Positions 52,068 through 61,352 of a stretch of DNA of 64,000 nt are shown in pieces. A model generated the notes under the pieces. That model made no database searches. It was not told the origin of the DNA and was given only the letters and a program-made list of their open reading frames with translations. The DNA is from Tabrizicola thermarum (GTDB taxonomy: Bacteria > Pseudomonadota > Alphaproteobacteria > Rhodobacterales > Rhodobacteraceae), in NCBI RefSeq assembly GCF_003574395.1, contig NZ_QMJY01000013.1, positions 1-64,000 on the forward strand. Reading direction: 5' to 3'. Made by a program: the position numbers and the translations under genes. Each line of letters opens with the position of its first letter. Positions within the stretch are counted from its first letter, which is position 1.

Positions 52068-53075
52068 TTACTCAGCCGGCTTCAGATCAAGGCCGGTCTT
52101 CTTGTTCACGAACTGCAAGGTGTAACCCTTCTTGATGTCCACGCCCTCGGGCAGCACGCCCGCCTTCACCATCGAGGCGTAGAATGCGTCCATATGCGCG
52201 TCCGTCATCGCGCCGATGCCCAGCGTCAGCGCATCGCCGCTGTCGACAATTCCGTGTTCCTTCATCGCCGCGATGGAATAGGCGATCGCCTCGTCCGACA
52301 TGTCGGGGTTGTCGGCCTTGATCATTTCGATGGCCTTGGCGTTGTCACCGTACAGGAAGTTGTACCAGCCGATGGCCGAGCCATCGACAAAGCACTGCAC
52401 AACCTCGGGCCGGTTCGCCACGGTGTCGGCCATCGTCTCGATGATGGTCGAATAGGCGTCATAGCCCGCGTCCGCGATCAGCCAGGCGTCGGGTTTGAAG
52501 CCTGCTTCCTTCTCCACGAAAAATGGCTCGGAGGTGAGATACCCCTGCATCCCCCAGGTGGGGTTGGCGATCAGCGGGGCGGCGTTGAAGGTGTAAACCT
52601 CGCGCTGTTCCGGCTTGAAGCCATAGGCGCTGATCATCCAGGCCCAGAAGGTCGTCACTCCGCCGTCCGAGATCAGGATTTTGTCCAGCTTGGTAAGGTC
52701 GGCAAAGGACTTGGCAACACCCGGATGGGTCACGATGACCTGAGGGTCCTTCTGGAACGTTGCCGCGACCGTTACGATGGGCAGCCCTTCTATGACGGCA
52801 TTGATCGTGTCCAGCGACGAGCCGCCCATGTTGAAATCGACCTGGCCTGCCAGCATCAGCGCGCGGTTGTTGACCTGCGGGCCGCCCGGCAGGATCTTCA
52901 CGTCCAGCCCGCAGGCCGCATAGGTCCCGTCGGCCACGGCCTGATAGTAGCCCCCGTGTTCGGCCTGCGCGACCCAGTTGGTCCCGAAGGTGACCGCGAC
53001 GTTCTGGGCGGCGACTGGTGCTGCGGTCAGCGCGGCAACTGCCGTGACAAGCAAGCAACGCGAGTTCAAGTGCAT
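52068..53075 (-). CDS. ABC transporter substrate-binding protein (NMT1/THI5-like)
   Basis: A 335-residue periplasmic binding protein. The signal peptide MHLNSRCLLVTAVAALTAAPVAAQ ends at an AxA site. The mature part begins VAVTFGTNWVAQAEHGGYYQAVADGTYAACGLDVKILPGGPQVNNRALMLAGQVDFNMGG, as in NMT1/THI5 proteins that bind thiamine precursors and other pyrimidine-like or sulfonate compounds. A longer frame to 53141 adds a region without a signal. It is the first gene of the leftward operon, with a 49-base gap to the ATPase gene. Confidence 0.92.
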   Translation of the reverse strand: MHLNSRCLLVTAVAALTAAPVAAQNVAVTFGTNWVAQAEHGGYYQAVADGTYAACGLDVKILPGGPQVNNRALMLAGQVDFNMGGSSLDTINAVIEGLPIVTVAATFQKDPQVIVTHPGVAKSFADLTKLDKILISDGGVTTFWAWMISAYGFKPEQREVYTFNAAPLIANPTWGMQGYLTSEPFFVEKEAGFKPDAWLIADAGYDAYSTIIETMADTVANRPEVVQCFVDGSAIGWYNFLYGDNAKAIEMIKADNPDMSDEAIAYSIAAMKEHGIVDSGDALTLGIGAMTDAHMDAFYASMVKAGVLPEGVDIKKGYTLQFVNKKTGLDLKPAE

Positions 53076-53337
53076 GGATCGGCTCTCCTGTTGGTGTATC
53101 CCCCGGCGCATTCGTCTGGCCGCGGCGTGACGGTAGGGCAATCCTTGCAGAGCGAGAGTGGCACAGACAGCGATTCTGGCCGATCCTGCGGCTGCGAGTG
53201 CCCAAATCTAGCGCAAGACACGGCATCAGGGAAACTTTTGCACAAGGTTCAGGCAGCCTGACAAGCGACTTGGCGGTGGATTTGCCAGGACTGCCCGCTT
53301 CGGCGCAGGATGGGGTGCCAGACTCGGAGAGATTTCG

Positions 53338-53727
53338 ATGCGCGCCCTAAGCCCTTCCGCCATCCGACCACCCTTTGCCGCCTATGCTCTTGGGGTCGAG
53401 GTGCCCGCCGGATTGCGCTGGGTCTGCACCTCGGGGCAACTTGGCGTGGCCGCGGACGACAGCCTGCCCGAAGGGGCCTATGCCCAGGCGATCCAATGCT
53501 TCGCCAACTGCGCGGCGATCCTGGCCGAGGCCGGGATGGGCCCCGCCGACGTGGTGCGGATCAATGCCTTCGTCACCGACCGGGCCCATATGGCAGGCTA
53601 CATGCGGGCGCGCGACGAATGGCTTGCGGGACTGACGCGCCTGCCCGCCTCGACCCTGGTGATCGTCTCGGGCTTTACCCGGCCGGAATTCCTGGTCGAG
53701 GTCGAAGTCACCGCCGCAGCACCCTGA
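53338..53727 (+). CDS. RidA family protein, divergent from the importer operon
   Basis: A 129-residue RidA/YjgF protein: PPFAAYALGVEVPAGLRWVCTSGQLGVAADDSLPEGAYAQAIQCFANCAAILAEAGMGPADVVRINAFVTD. The central Q-x-x-x-x-x-N-x-x-x-x-L pattern is present, but the usual catalytic C-x-R is not clear (the end reads STLVIVSGFTRPEFLVEVE), so it may be a divergent deaminase or hydrolase. Position divergent from the heterocycle operon (262 bases) suggests a role on a reactive enamine product. Confidence 0.87.
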   Translation: MRALSPSAIRPPFAAYALGVEVPAGLRWVCTSGQLGVAADDSLPEGAYAQAIQCFANCAAILAEAGMGPADVVRINAFVTDRAHMAGYMRARDEWLAGLTRLPASTLVIVSGFTRPEFLVEVEVTAAAP

Positions 53728-53884
53728 CGGTCCGGTATTGGCGGCCTTCCGCCGCTGGTACTCTGCCTGCCCCATGATGCGCTGCTACCGCGCCTGGCGC
53801 TTCCGGGCCGCGGCATGTCGCTTTCCGTCTTGCCAGCCCGGGCGTTCCGGCGCAGAAAAAGGGCGATGGTTCCCGGCATGACGC

Positions 53885-54066
53885 AAAGCGCCGCCGGGTG
53901 AAAAGGGAACGGGGTGAGGTGTAGGCATCAGCCGCCAAGTCCCCGACTGCCCCCGCAACTGTAAGCGGCGAGCGACCCCTCATTGCCACTGGCCGGATGG
54001 CCGGGAAGGCGGGGGGAAGCGGCGACCCGCGAAGTCAGGAGACCTGCCATCGGATCAGTCAGCCGC
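53885..54066 (+). promoter_or_regulatory. Cobalamin riboswitch
   Basis: Class I core elements are visible in order: AAAAGGGAACGGGGTG (53901-53936 region), the GACTGCCCCCGCAACTGTAA block (53945-53964), GCCACTGG and GGGAAGGCGGG arms (53985-54014), and the B12 box GAAGTCAGGAGACCTGCC (54031-54048). It precedes DUF1636 by 30 bases and controls the cobalamin transport and salvage operon to 60212. The region 53728-53884 before it holds no gene that I can support. Confidence 0.95.
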
Positions 54067-54095
54067 CGGGCGGGGTGTCCCGGAAGGAGTGTTCG

Positions 54096-54545
54096 ATGGA
54101 AAAGACCCCGAGGCCGACGGCCTCACCCCCCTATGCCGTGGCGCAGTCCGCGCCGCATCAGATTCTGGTCTGCAAGGCCTGCAAGCACAAGGATCAGCCC
54201 TGCAAGCCGGGGTTCGAGCTCTTGAAGACGCTGCGCGCCGCCATCGCCGCGGCCGACCTTGGCGAGGCGTTCGAGGTCTCGGGCACCGCCTGCCTCGCCG
54301 GTTGCGTGCCCGCCCATGGGGCGCCCTGCGTGGTAGGCTACCGCGCAACCGGCAAGGCGACCTGGCTCTTCGGCGACATCGACCCCGACCAGCCACTGGA
54401 CGAGCTGATCGAATTCTCGCGTCTCTATGCCGCGCTGGAGGACGGCTGGATGGGCGGCCGCGATCTGCCACCGCGCCTTTGTGATACGACGCTTGCCCGC
54501 ATCCCCGCCGCGATCATCGTGACCCGCGAGGGCCCGGTCCAATGA
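54096..54545 (+). CDS. DUF1636 family, ferredoxin-like protein linked with cobalamin
   Basis: A 149-residue protein with clustered cysteines: ILVCKACKHKDQPCKPG (residues about 23-40) and TACLAGCVPAHGAPC (about 70-85), which could bind a 2Fe-2S cluster or another metal as in thioredoxin-like ferredoxins. DUF1636 genes often lie behind cobalamin riboswitches. Its start at 54096 has GGAAGGAG. It overlaps the ABC ATPase by 4 bases. Confidence 0.9.
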   Translation: MEKTPRPTASPPYAVAQSAPHQILVCKACKHKDQPCKPGFELLKTLRAAIAAADLGEAFEVSGTACLAGCVPAHGAPCVVGYRATGKATWLFGDIDPDQPLDELIEFSRLYAALEDGWMGGRDLPPRLCDTTLARIPAAIIVTREGPVQ

Positions 54546-55309
54546 CCCCGGTCGTCGAACTGTCCCGCGTCCACTGGGGGCCGAAGCGCCAGGCGGACAT
54601 CCTGCACGACCTGACATTCTCGGTCACTGCAGGAGAGGTGCTGGCGATCTGCGGGGCGAACGGGGCGGGGAAGTCCTCGCTCCTCCGGCTGCTTTACCGC
54701 CACCAGGCGCCGCGCAAGGGCACGGTGCGGCTGATGGGCCGCGACCTCTGGCTGATGAAGGCGCCCGAGTCCGCCCGCATCGTTGCCGCCGTGTTGCAGG
54801 AACAGCCGACCGACTTCGCCCTGACCACAAGGCAGATCGTAGCCCTGGGCCGACTGCCGCACCGCAAGGGCTTTGGCCCCGGCACGCTGGACAACGCCGT
54901 GGTCGAGGCCTCGCTTCGGCGGATGGACCTGACCGCCTTCGCCGACCGGCCCTTCGGCACGCTCTCGGGCGGCGAGCGTCAGCGCGTGATGGTCGCCCGG
55001 GCGCTGGCGCAGGAACCGCAGGTGATCGTGCTGGACGAGCCCACGAACCACCTCGACATCCGCCACCAGCTGGAGCTTCTGGCGCTGCTGCGCGGCCTTG
55101 GCCTGACGGTCATTGCCACGCTGCACGACCTGACCCTGGCGGCGGACTTCGCCGACCGGGTGCTGGTTCTGCATCAGGGCCGCATCGTCGCCGATGCCCC
55201 GCCCGACCAGGCCCTGACCGAGGCGACCATCGCCCGGGCCTTCAACGTCACCGCCCGCGTGGACCGTTCCGGCCCCGCGCCGCGCTTTTCCTTTCAACTG
55301 CACGGATGA
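54542..55309 (+). CDS. ABC transporter ATP-binding protein (BtuD/FecE-like)
   Basis: A 255-residue ATPase of the iron-siderophore/cobalamin (FecCD/BtuCD) type. Walker A CGANGAGKSSLL, LSGGERQRVMVARAL signature, Walker B VIVLDEPTNHLD and the switch His in ATLHDLTLAADF are complete. Riboswitch control and cobQ in the same operon point to cobalamin or cobinamide uptake. Confidence 0.93.
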   Translation: MTPVVELSRVHWGPKRQADILHDLTFSVTAGEVLAICGANGAGKSSLLRLLYRHQAPRKGTVRLMGRDLWLMKAPESARIVAAVLQEQPTDFALTTRQIVALGRLPHRKGFGPGTLDNAVVEASLRRMDLTAFADRPFGTLSGGERQRVMVARALAQEPQVIVLDEPTNHLDIRHQLELLALLRGLGLTVIATLHDLTLAADFADRVLVLHQGRIVADAPPDQALTEATIARAFNVTARVDRSGPAPRFSFQLHG

Positions 55310-55314
55310 CCTGC

Positions 55315-56244
55315 ATGAAACACGCCATCATCGCCCTGCTGCTGTCCGCCACTCCCGCGCTGGCCTATCCGGTCACGGTGAAAAGCTGCAACCGCGAGGT
55401 GACCTTCGACGCATCCCCCGCCCACGCGATCTCGAACGACGTGAACCTGACCGAGATGATGCTGGTCCTTGGCCTGCGCGACCGGATGATCGGCTATACC
55501 GGCATCTCGGGCTGGAAGACCCTGGACGAGGAGATGCGCGCGGGCGTCGCCGAACTGCCGGAACTCTCGGCCAAGTATCCGACGAAGGAAGTCCTTGCGG
55601 GCGCCGAACCGGATTTCTTCTTCGCCGGCTGGAACTACGGCATGAAGGTCGGCGGCGAGGTCACGCCTGAAACGCTGGAGCCTCTGGGGATCAAGACCTA
55701 CGAGCTCACCGAAAGCTGCATCCACATCGGCCCCAAGGGCAGGTCCAGCATGGATGACATGTACAACGACATCCTGAACCTCGGCACGATCTTCGGGGTC
55801 GAAGCGAAGGCGCAGGAACTGGTCGCGGGCTGGAAGGCCCGGCTTGCGGAAGTGACGGCGGGAATCGACCGCAGCAAACCCCTGCGCGTCTTCGTCTATG
55901 ACAGCGGCGAGGAAACCCCCTTCACCGCCGGGGCCTATGCCATGCCGACCGCGATGATCGAGGCGGCGGGCGGGGTGAACATCATGGACGACCTGGAGAA
56001 AAGCTGGGCCACTGTGGCGTGGGAGCCGGTGGTGGAGAGGAACCCCGAGGTGATCGTGATCGTCAACTACGGCGACGTGACGGCCGAGGAGAAGATCGCC
56101 TTCCTGGAGGGCAACCCCGCCTTCGCCAATGTCGACGCGGTGAAGAATGACCGGTATGTGGTCCTGGAATATGTCGAGGCCACGCCCGGCCCCCGCAACA
56201 TCCGCGCGGTGGAAAAGCTGGTGAAAGGCTTCTGGGGGAACTGA
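55315..56244 (+). CDS. ABC transporter substrate-binding protein (BtuF-like)
   Basis: A 309-residue periplasmic protein with the signal peptide MKHAIIALLLSATPALA, then a TroA/BtuF-type helical-backbone fold (PVTVKSCNREVTFDASPAHAISNDVNLTEMMLVLGL). It is expected to bind a corrinoid in line with the riboswitch, though iron-siderophore binding cannot be excluded. The stop shares one base with the amine oxidase start. Confidence 0.9.
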   Translation: MKHAIIALLLSATPALAYPVTVKSCNREVTFDASPAHAISNDVNLTEMMLVLGLRDRMIGYTGISGWKTLDEEMRAGVAELPELSAKYPTKEVLAGAEPDFFFAGWNYGMKVGGEVTPETLEPLGIKTYELTESCIHIGPKGRSSMDDMYNDILNLGTIFGVEAKAQELVAGWKARLAEVTAGIDRSKPLRVFVYDSGEETPFTAGAYAMPTAMIEAAGGVNIMDDLEKSWATVAWEPVVERNPEVIVIVNYGDVTAEEKIAFLEGNPAFANVDAVKNDRYVVLEYVEATPGPRNIRAVEKLVKGFWGN

Positions 56245-57593
56245 TGCACCGCCGCGCCGCCCTGTCCCTGATCCCCGCCGCGCTTCTGGCGCGGGGCGCG
56301 CGCGCGCAACAGGCGCCGCGCCGGATCGTCGTCATCGGCGCGGGGCTCTCCGGTTTGTCCGCCGCCCGCACGTTGCAGGCAGCCGGGCATGAGGTCACCG
56401 TCGTGGAGGCCCGCGACCGCATCGGCGGCCGCATCTGGACCTCGCGCCTCTGGCCCGACCTGCCGATGGACCTTGGGGCCAACTGGGTCCACGGGGTCAG
56501 GGGCAACCCGATCACCGCTCTGGCCGATGAGGCCGGGGCAGACCGCGCAGGCACCTCCTACGACCGGAGCATCGCACTGGGACCCGACGGCGGGGACCTC
56601 GACCTCACCCAAGCGATGGAGGAAGCCGAAGCCCTGATCGACGCCGCCCGCGAGGTTGCCGAGGAAGGGGCTGAGGACATCTCACTCGCCGAGGCCGTGC
56701 AGTCCCATCCCGACTGGCTGTCCGCCGATCCCCAGACCCGCCGCCTGACCCGCCACTATGTCAACGCCATGTTCGAACAGGAATACTTCGGCGACTGGGC
56801 CGACGCCTCGGCCTGGCACATCGACGATCTGGGCGGGTTCAGGGGCGGTGACGTAATCTTCCCGGGCGGCTACGACCAGATCCCCACGCATCTTGCCCGG
56901 GGCCTGACGATTCACCTGAACCAGGCTGTCTCCGAACTGGCCTCCTCGCCAGATGGCATAACCATCACCCTTGCCGATGGCAGCACCCTGACCACCGACC
57001 ATGCCGTGGTCACCCTGCCCCTCGGTGTCCTGCAATCCGGCGCGGTCACCTTCGCCGAGCCGCTGAACTCCGCCCGCCAGGGGGCCATCGACAGCCTCGG
57101 CATGGGTCTTCTGAATAAGTGCTGGCTACGGTTCGACCGCATCGCCTGGGACGCATCCGCCGACTGGATCGAATGGCTGGGGCCCAGGGACGGCCATTTC
57201 TCGCAATGGGTCAGCCTTTCCCGCGCGACTAACGCGCCCGTCCTTCTTGCCTTACACGCCGGGTCCCAGGCCCGGGAAAAGGAAGCCCTTGACGACGCCG
57301 CGATGCAGGCCGCCGCCCATGACGCGCTGAAAACCATGTTCGGCACCGCCTTCCCCGCCCCGCTGGCCGCGCAAGTCACCCGCTGGTCGCAGGACCCCTT
57401 CGCCCGTGGCTCCTACTCCTTCCACGCCACCGGCTCCTCCCCCGCTACCCGCCGCGCGATGGCCGGGGCCGACTGGCACGGCCGCCTGATCTTCGCCGGC
57501 GAGGCGACAGAACCCATCTACGCCGGGACCGCCCATGGGGCCTACCTGTCGGGTCAGACTGCAGCCCGGACCATGCTGGAGCACGCCGGATGA
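56244..57593 (+). CDS. FAD-dependent amine oxidase, embedded in the cobalamin operon
   Basis: A 449-residue flavin monoamine-oxidase family protein. The N-terminus MHRRAALSLIPAALLARGARA has two Arg before a hydrophobic stretch, possibly a Tat signal. The Rossmann motif VVIGAGLSGLSAARTLQ and GGRIWTSRL follow, and the C-terminal FAD site is LIFAGEATEPIYAGTAHGAYLSGQTAARTML. Location between the binding protein and permease of an importer is unusual. The substrate is unknown. Confidence 0.88.
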   Translation: MHRRAALSLIPAALLARGARAQQAPRRIVVIGAGLSGLSAARTLQAAGHEVTVVEARDRIGGRIWTSRLWPDLPMDLGANWVHGVRGNPITALADEAGADRAGTSYDRSIALGPDGGDLDLTQAMEEAEALIDAAREVAEEGAEDISLAEAVQSHPDWLSADPQTRRLTRHYVNAMFEQEYFGDWADASAWHIDDLGGFRGGDVIFPGGYDQIPTHLARGLTIHLNQAVSELASSPDGITITLADGSTLTTDHAVVTLPLGVLQSGAVTFAEPLNSARQGAIDSLGMGLLNKCWLRFDRIAWDASADWIEWLGPRDGHFSQWVSLSRATNAPVLLALHAGSQAREKEALDDAAMQAAAHDALKTMFGTAFPAPLAAQVTRWSQDPFARGSYSFHATGSSPATRRAMAGADWHGRLIFAGEATEPIYAGTAHGAYLSGQTAARTMLEHAG

Positions 57594-57717
57594 CCCGCCG
57601 CTTCCCCAGCGAGGAGCGCCCCGCCACACTGCTCATCGCACGGCTGCGCCGTTCTTCGCTGCCCCCAACGCAAGGAGAATCCGAAGGCGCAGGACGAGCC
57701 TCCCCCCGGGGCCGAGC

Positions 57718-58773
57718 ATGACCGAAACGCCCCTCACTACCCCGGTCTCCACGACCCTGCGCCTCACCCGCCGCGCCAGCCTCGCGCTTGGCGGCGGCGC
57801 GGCACTCTTCCTCGCGATCCTCATCGCCGTCTCGGTCGGCGCCGTCCCCGTCCCGTTGTCCACCGTCTGGGGCGTGCTGGCCAATCACCTGATCCCCGGC
57901 CTCGTCACCCCCGACTGGACCGAAGGCCGCGAGGCCATCGTCTGGAACATCCGCTTCCCCCGCGCCCTTCTCGCCGCCCTCGTCGGGGCGGGCCTCGGGA
58001 TCACCGGCGCCGCTCTGCAATCCGTCACCCGCAATCCCCTCGCCGACCCCCACCTCCTCGGCATCTCCTCGGGCGGGGCCTTCGGCGCCATCGCGGCGCT
58101 GCTGCACACCGGCCTCTTCCTCGGCCTCCTCACCGTGCCGCTGATGGCCTTCGGGGGCGCTCTGGCCGCAACCTTCCTCGTCCTGATGATCGCCCGGGTG
58201 ACCGGAGCCACCAGCGCCGACCGGCTGGTCCTCGCCGGCGTCGCCGTCAGCTTCATCATCATGGCCGGGGCCAACGTGTTGATCTTCCTCGGCGACCCCA
58301 GAGCCACCCACACGGTCGTCTTCTGGATGCTCGGCGGCCTCGGCCTCGCGCAGTGGAGCCACCTGATCTACCCCCTCGCCGTCCTTGTCCCTGCCGGCCT
58401 CTGGCTCTGGTCCAAGGCCCCGGCCCTCAACGCCATGTCGCTGGGCGACGAAACCGCTGCCTCCCTCGGCATCCCCGTCGCCCGTTTCCGCCTGTCGGTC
58501 TTCGTCGCAGGCGCGCTCATCACCGGCGTGATGGTTGCCTTCTCGGGCCTGATCGGCTTTGTCGGCCTGATGATGCCCCATCTCGTCCGCTTCGTGGCCG
58601 GAGGCGACAACGCCCGCGTCCTGCCGCTTTCCGCCCTGTTCGGAGCGATCTTTCTTGTCGCCGCCGATACCGTCGCCCGCGTGGTCATGGCGCCCGAGGA
58701 CATGCCGATCGGCGTCGTCACCGGCCTGGTCGGCGGGGTCTGCTTCCTCTGGCTGATGGCGCGCAAGTCATGA
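57718..58773 (+). CDS. ABC transporter permease (FecCD/BtuC-like)
   Basis: A 351-residue permease with about ten helices. [46 protein letters not shown] is the FecCD signature, and the C-terminus [40 protein letters not shown] matches the ATPase-contact segment. The frame is open from 57535; the ATG at 57718 is chosen, but a longer N-terminus is possible because no good Shine-Dalgarno sequence is seen. It is 124 bases after the amine oxidase. Confidence 0.9.
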   Translation: MTETPLTTPVSTTLRLTRRASLALGGGAALFLAILIAVSVGAVPVPLSTVWGVLANHLIPGLVTPDWTEGREAIVWNIRFPRALLAALVGAGLGITGAALQSVTRNPLADPHLLGISSGGAFGAIAALLHTGLFLGLLTVPLMAFGGALAATFLVLMIARVTGATSADRLVLAGVAVSFIIMAGANVLIFLGDPRATHTVVFWMLGGLGLAQWSHLIYPLAVLVPAGLWLWSKAPALNAMSLGDETAASLGIPVARFRLSVFVAGALITGVMVAFSGLIGFVGLMMPHLVRFVAGGDNARVLPLSALFGAIFLVAADTVARVVMAPEDMPIGVVTGLVGGVCFLWLMARKS

Positions 58774-60212
58774 GGATCATGATCCAGGGCGCGGGCTCCA
58801 ACGTCGGCAAGTCGCTGCTGGTCGCGGGCCTCTGCCGCCATTTCACCCGGACCGGCCTGACCGTCCGCCCCTTCAAGCCGCAGAACATGTCGAACAATGC
58901 CGCCGTGGCGGTGGGCGGCGAAATCGGCCGCGCCCAGGCGCTTCAGGCCCGCGCCTGCGGGGTCGCGCCGCAGGTGGACATGAACCCGGTCCTGCTGAAG
59001 CCCGAGTCCGAGACCGGCGCGCAGGTGATCGTGCAGGGGAAACGGCTGACCACGGTGCGCGCGAAGGAATATGCCGCGCTGAAGCCACAGCTGATGGCGC
59101 CCGTCCTCGACAGTTTCCGCCGCCTCAAGGCAGAGGCGGATCTCGTCATCGTCGAAGGCGCGGGCAGCCCGGCCGAGGTCAACCTGCGCGCGAACGACAT
59201 CGCCAACATGGGCTTCGCCTTGGCCTCCGACACCCCGGTGATCCTGACCGGCGACATCGACCGAGGCGGCGTCATCGCGCAACTCGTTGGCACCCAAGCC
59301 GTTCTCGACCCCACCGACAACGCCATGATCCGCGGCTTCCTGATCAACAAGTTCCGCGGCGACCCGCGCCTCTTCGACGACGGCTACCGCCTTATCGAAC
59401 AGCGCACCGGCTGGCCCGGCCTCGGCGTCATCCCCTGGTTCCCGGACGCCCACAAACTCCCCGCCGAAGACGCCGCCGACCTCGGCGGCACCCGTGGCAG
59501 CGGGGGCTTCCTCATCGCCGTCCCGCACCTCAACCGCATCGCCAATTTCGACGACCTCGACCCCCTGGCGCAGGAACCCGGCGTCACGCTAAGGATCATC
59601 AAACCCGGCAAGCCCCTGCCGGTCGAGGCCGACCTCGTCATCCTGCCCGGCTCCAAGGCCACCATCGCCGACCTTGCCCATTTCCGCGCCCAGGGCTGGG
59701 ACATCGACCTCGCCGCCGCCCTGCGCCGAGGCACACGCGTCCTCGGCCTCTGCGGCGGCTACCAGATGCTGGGGCGCGAGATTGCCGACCCCGAGGGCAT
59801 CGAGGGCAAACCGGGCTCCGTCCCCGGCCTCGGCCTGCTCGACCTCACCACCACCATGACCCCCGACAAGCGCGTGACCGAGACCGAAGCGATCCACCCC
59901 ACCTCCGGCACCAAGGTCAAAGGCTACGAGATCCACCTCGGCCGCACCCAAGGGCCCGACCGGGCCAACCCGCTGTTCACCGTGAACGGCAAGCCTGAAG
60001 GTGCCATCCGCGCCGATGGCAGGGTGATGGGCAGCTACCTCCACGGCATGTTCACCGAAGACGCCTTCCGCCGCGCCTTCCTCGCCAGCCTCGGCGCAAC
60101 TCCGGGCAACCTAAGCTACGACCAGACCGTCGAGGACACGCTCGACGCCCTCGCCGACCACCTTGCGGCCCATGTCGATTGCGATCGACTGCTGCAACTC
60201 GCGCAAGCGTAG
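58770..60212 (+). CDS. cobQ: Cobyric acid synthase CobQ
   Basis: A 480-residue glutamine amidotransferase that amidates adenosylcobyrinic acid a,c-diamide at b, d, e and g. The P-loop [17 protein letters not shown] is near the N-terminus, [16 protein letters not shown] follows, and the class I amidotransferase-like domain carries Cys328 in [10 protein letters not shown] and a His in GSYLHGMF. The ATG overlaps the permease stop (ATGA). It is the last gene of the riboswitch operon, so salvage and uptake are co-regulated. Confidence 0.96.
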   Translation: MRIMIQGAGSNVGKSLLVAGLCRHFTRTGLTVRPFKPQNMSNNAAVAVGGEIGRAQALQARACGVAPQVDMNPVLLKPESETGAQVIVQGKRLTTVRAKEYAALKPQLMAPVLDSFRRLKAEADLVIVEGAGSPAEVNLRANDIANMGFALASDTPVILTGDIDRGGVIAQLVGTQAVLDPTDNAMIRGFLINKFRGDPRLFDDGYRLIEQRTGWPGLGVIPWFPDAHKLPAEDAADLGGTRGSGGFLIAVPHLNRIANFDDLDPLAQEPGVTLRIIKPGKPLPVEADLVILPGSKATIADLAHFRAQGWDIDLAAALRRGTRVLGLCGGYQMLGREIADPEGIEGKPGSVPGLGLLDLTTTMTPDKRVTETEAIHPTSGTKVKGYEIHLGRTQGPDRANPLFTVNGKPEGAIRADGRVMGSYLHGMFTEDAFRRAFLASLGATPGNLSYDQTVEDTLDALADHLAAHVDCDRLLQLAQA

Positions 60213-60241
60213 CGACCTTCCGTCACCAACGTCTTGCCCAT

Positions 60242-60337
60242 GTCCCAAATACTCCCGCCGGAGGCGTCCGCCGCCAAGTCACAATGACCACCGACTTCAC
60301 ACACCCGCGCGGGCGTAGGGTGGGCAATCTGCCCACC
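60242..60337. repeat. GAGTATTTGGG core and GTAGGGTG palindrome between cobQ and znuA
   Basis: CCCAAATACTC (60244-60254), with the CCGCCGGAGGC context also seen at 2160, is followed by GTAGGGTGGGCA (60315-60326) whose GGTGGGCA stem pairs with TGCCCACC (60330-60337), loop ATC. The latter can terminate both the riboswitch operon and znuA, which converge here. Confidence 0.65.
60319..60337. terminator. 8-bp hairpin between convergent cobQ and znuA
   Basis: GGTGGGCA (60319-60326) with TGCCCACC (60330-60337), triloop. Strong stem, no clear T-run on either side. It is part of the GTAGGGTG repeat. Confidence 0.55.
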
Positions 60338-60341
60338 GCCC

Positions 60342-61286
60342 TCAGCCAGCCGCACAATCCGAAATCGACTGCGCAATCCCGCGCAGCAGCGCCGCATAGG
60401 CCCCCGGTCCCGGCTCCAGCGAGGACCCCACTGGGTCCAGCGCCGCGCCGATCTTCGCGCCGGTCCCCTCGGCCATCCGGGTCACCAGCGCGGGGTCATG
60501 CTGCACCTCGGGGAAGATGCACAGCACCTGCCCGGCCTCCATCCGCGACCGCAGCTCTTTCAGTCGTGCCGCCCCGGGCGACGAGGCATCCCCAAGCGCG
60601 ATGCTGCCCACGATGTCGACCCCGTAGTGATCCGCGAAATAGCCGAAGGCATCGTGGAACGACACCAAAGGCTTGCCCTTGACCGGGGCAAGGATCGCCG
60701 CGACCTCGGCATCCAGCGCCGTGATCCGCTCACTGGCTGCCGTGGCGTTTGCCGCATAAACCGCCGCATTCCCGGGGTCCAGTCGCCCAAGCTCAGCGGC
60801 GATCAGCCCCAGCCAGACCCGCGCGTTGCCCGGATCAAGCCAGGCATGCGGGTCCTCGCCGCTGTGCGAATGGCCCTCGTGGTCGTGACCCTGTTGGGCG
60901 TCGTGATCGTGGCCTGCCTCGGCGGTATGGTCGTGCCCGTCGCCCTCCTCCCCCGCCGCATAGTCCCGGCGCTTGGTCCCCTCGGCGTCCAGCAGCGCCA
61001 GCGCCGCGGCACCGCTGGGGCGGTTCTTCATCGCGGTGTCCAGCCAGGGGGTCAGCTCCGGCCCGATCCAGACCACCAGGTCCGCGCCCGCCACCGTGCC
61101 GGCCTGGCTTGGCTTGAGCTGGAAGTCGTGCTCGTCCGCCCCTTTGGCCAGCAGAAGCACCGGCTGGCCAAGGTCGCCCATGACCTGCGCCACCAGGGCA
61201 TGGACCGGCGGAATATCGGTCACCACCTTCGGGACTTCAGCAAAAGCGGGGGTGGCGGCGGCAAGAAGAGTAATGATATAACGCAT
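60342..61286 (-). CDS. znuA: Zinc ABC transporter substrate-binding protein ZnuA
   Basis: A 314-residue TroA-fold zinc-binding protein. Signal peptide MRYIITLLAAATPAFA; metal ligands in VTDIPPVHALVAQVMG (His), DPHAWLDPGNAR (His) and FHDAFGYFADHYG (His). A long His-rich loop (about 125-160, GHDHTAEAGHDHDAQQGHDHEGHSHS) is typical of ZnuA and may sense or capture zinc. The ATG at 61286 overlaps a Zur-like box. It is divergent from zur-znuC-znuB. Confidence 0.95.
   Translation of the reverse strand: MRYIITLLAAATPAFAEVPKVVTDIPPVHALVAQVMGDLGQPVLLLAKGADEHDFQLKPSQAGTVAGADLVVWIGPELTPWLDTAMKNRPSGAAALALLDAEGTKRRDYAAGEEGDGHDHTAEAGHDHDAQQGHDHEGHSHSGEDPHAWLDPGNARVWLGLIAAELGRLDPGNAAVYAANATAASERITALDAEVAAILAPVKGKPLVSFHDAFGYFADHYGVDIVGSIALGDASSPGAARLKELRSRMEAGQVLCIFPEVQHDPALVTRMAEGTGAKIGAALDPVGSSLEPGPGAYAALLRGIAQSISDCAAG
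61270..61282. promoter_or_regulatory. Zur-like box inside the first codons of znuA
   Basis: GTAATGATATAAC, read on the minus strand as GTTATATCATTAC, covers codons 2-6 of znuA. It has the same GTTAT-NNN-ATTAC layout as the box at 61325-61337. Confidence 0.5.
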
Positions 61287-61324
61287 CGGTCGGCTTCCTT
61301 TTCGGGTCGGCGCGATGTATGTAT

Positions 61325-61337
61325 GTAATATCATAAC
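61325..61337. promoter_or_regulatory. Zur-like box in the znuA / zur intergenic region
   Basis: GTAATATCATAAC, minus strand GTTATGATATTAC, inside an AT-rich stretch 16 bases before the zur start. It resembles alphaproteobacterial Zur operators. With the box in znuA it could control both divergent units. Confidence 0.6.
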
Positions 61338-61352
61338 ACGTCAAGAGCTCCG

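Noticed and set aside
53997-54095. Upstream extension of the DUF1636 frame through the riboswitch
   Set aside because: The added 33 codons are the B12 riboswitch itself. The ATG at 54096 has a strong Shine-Dalgarno sequence.
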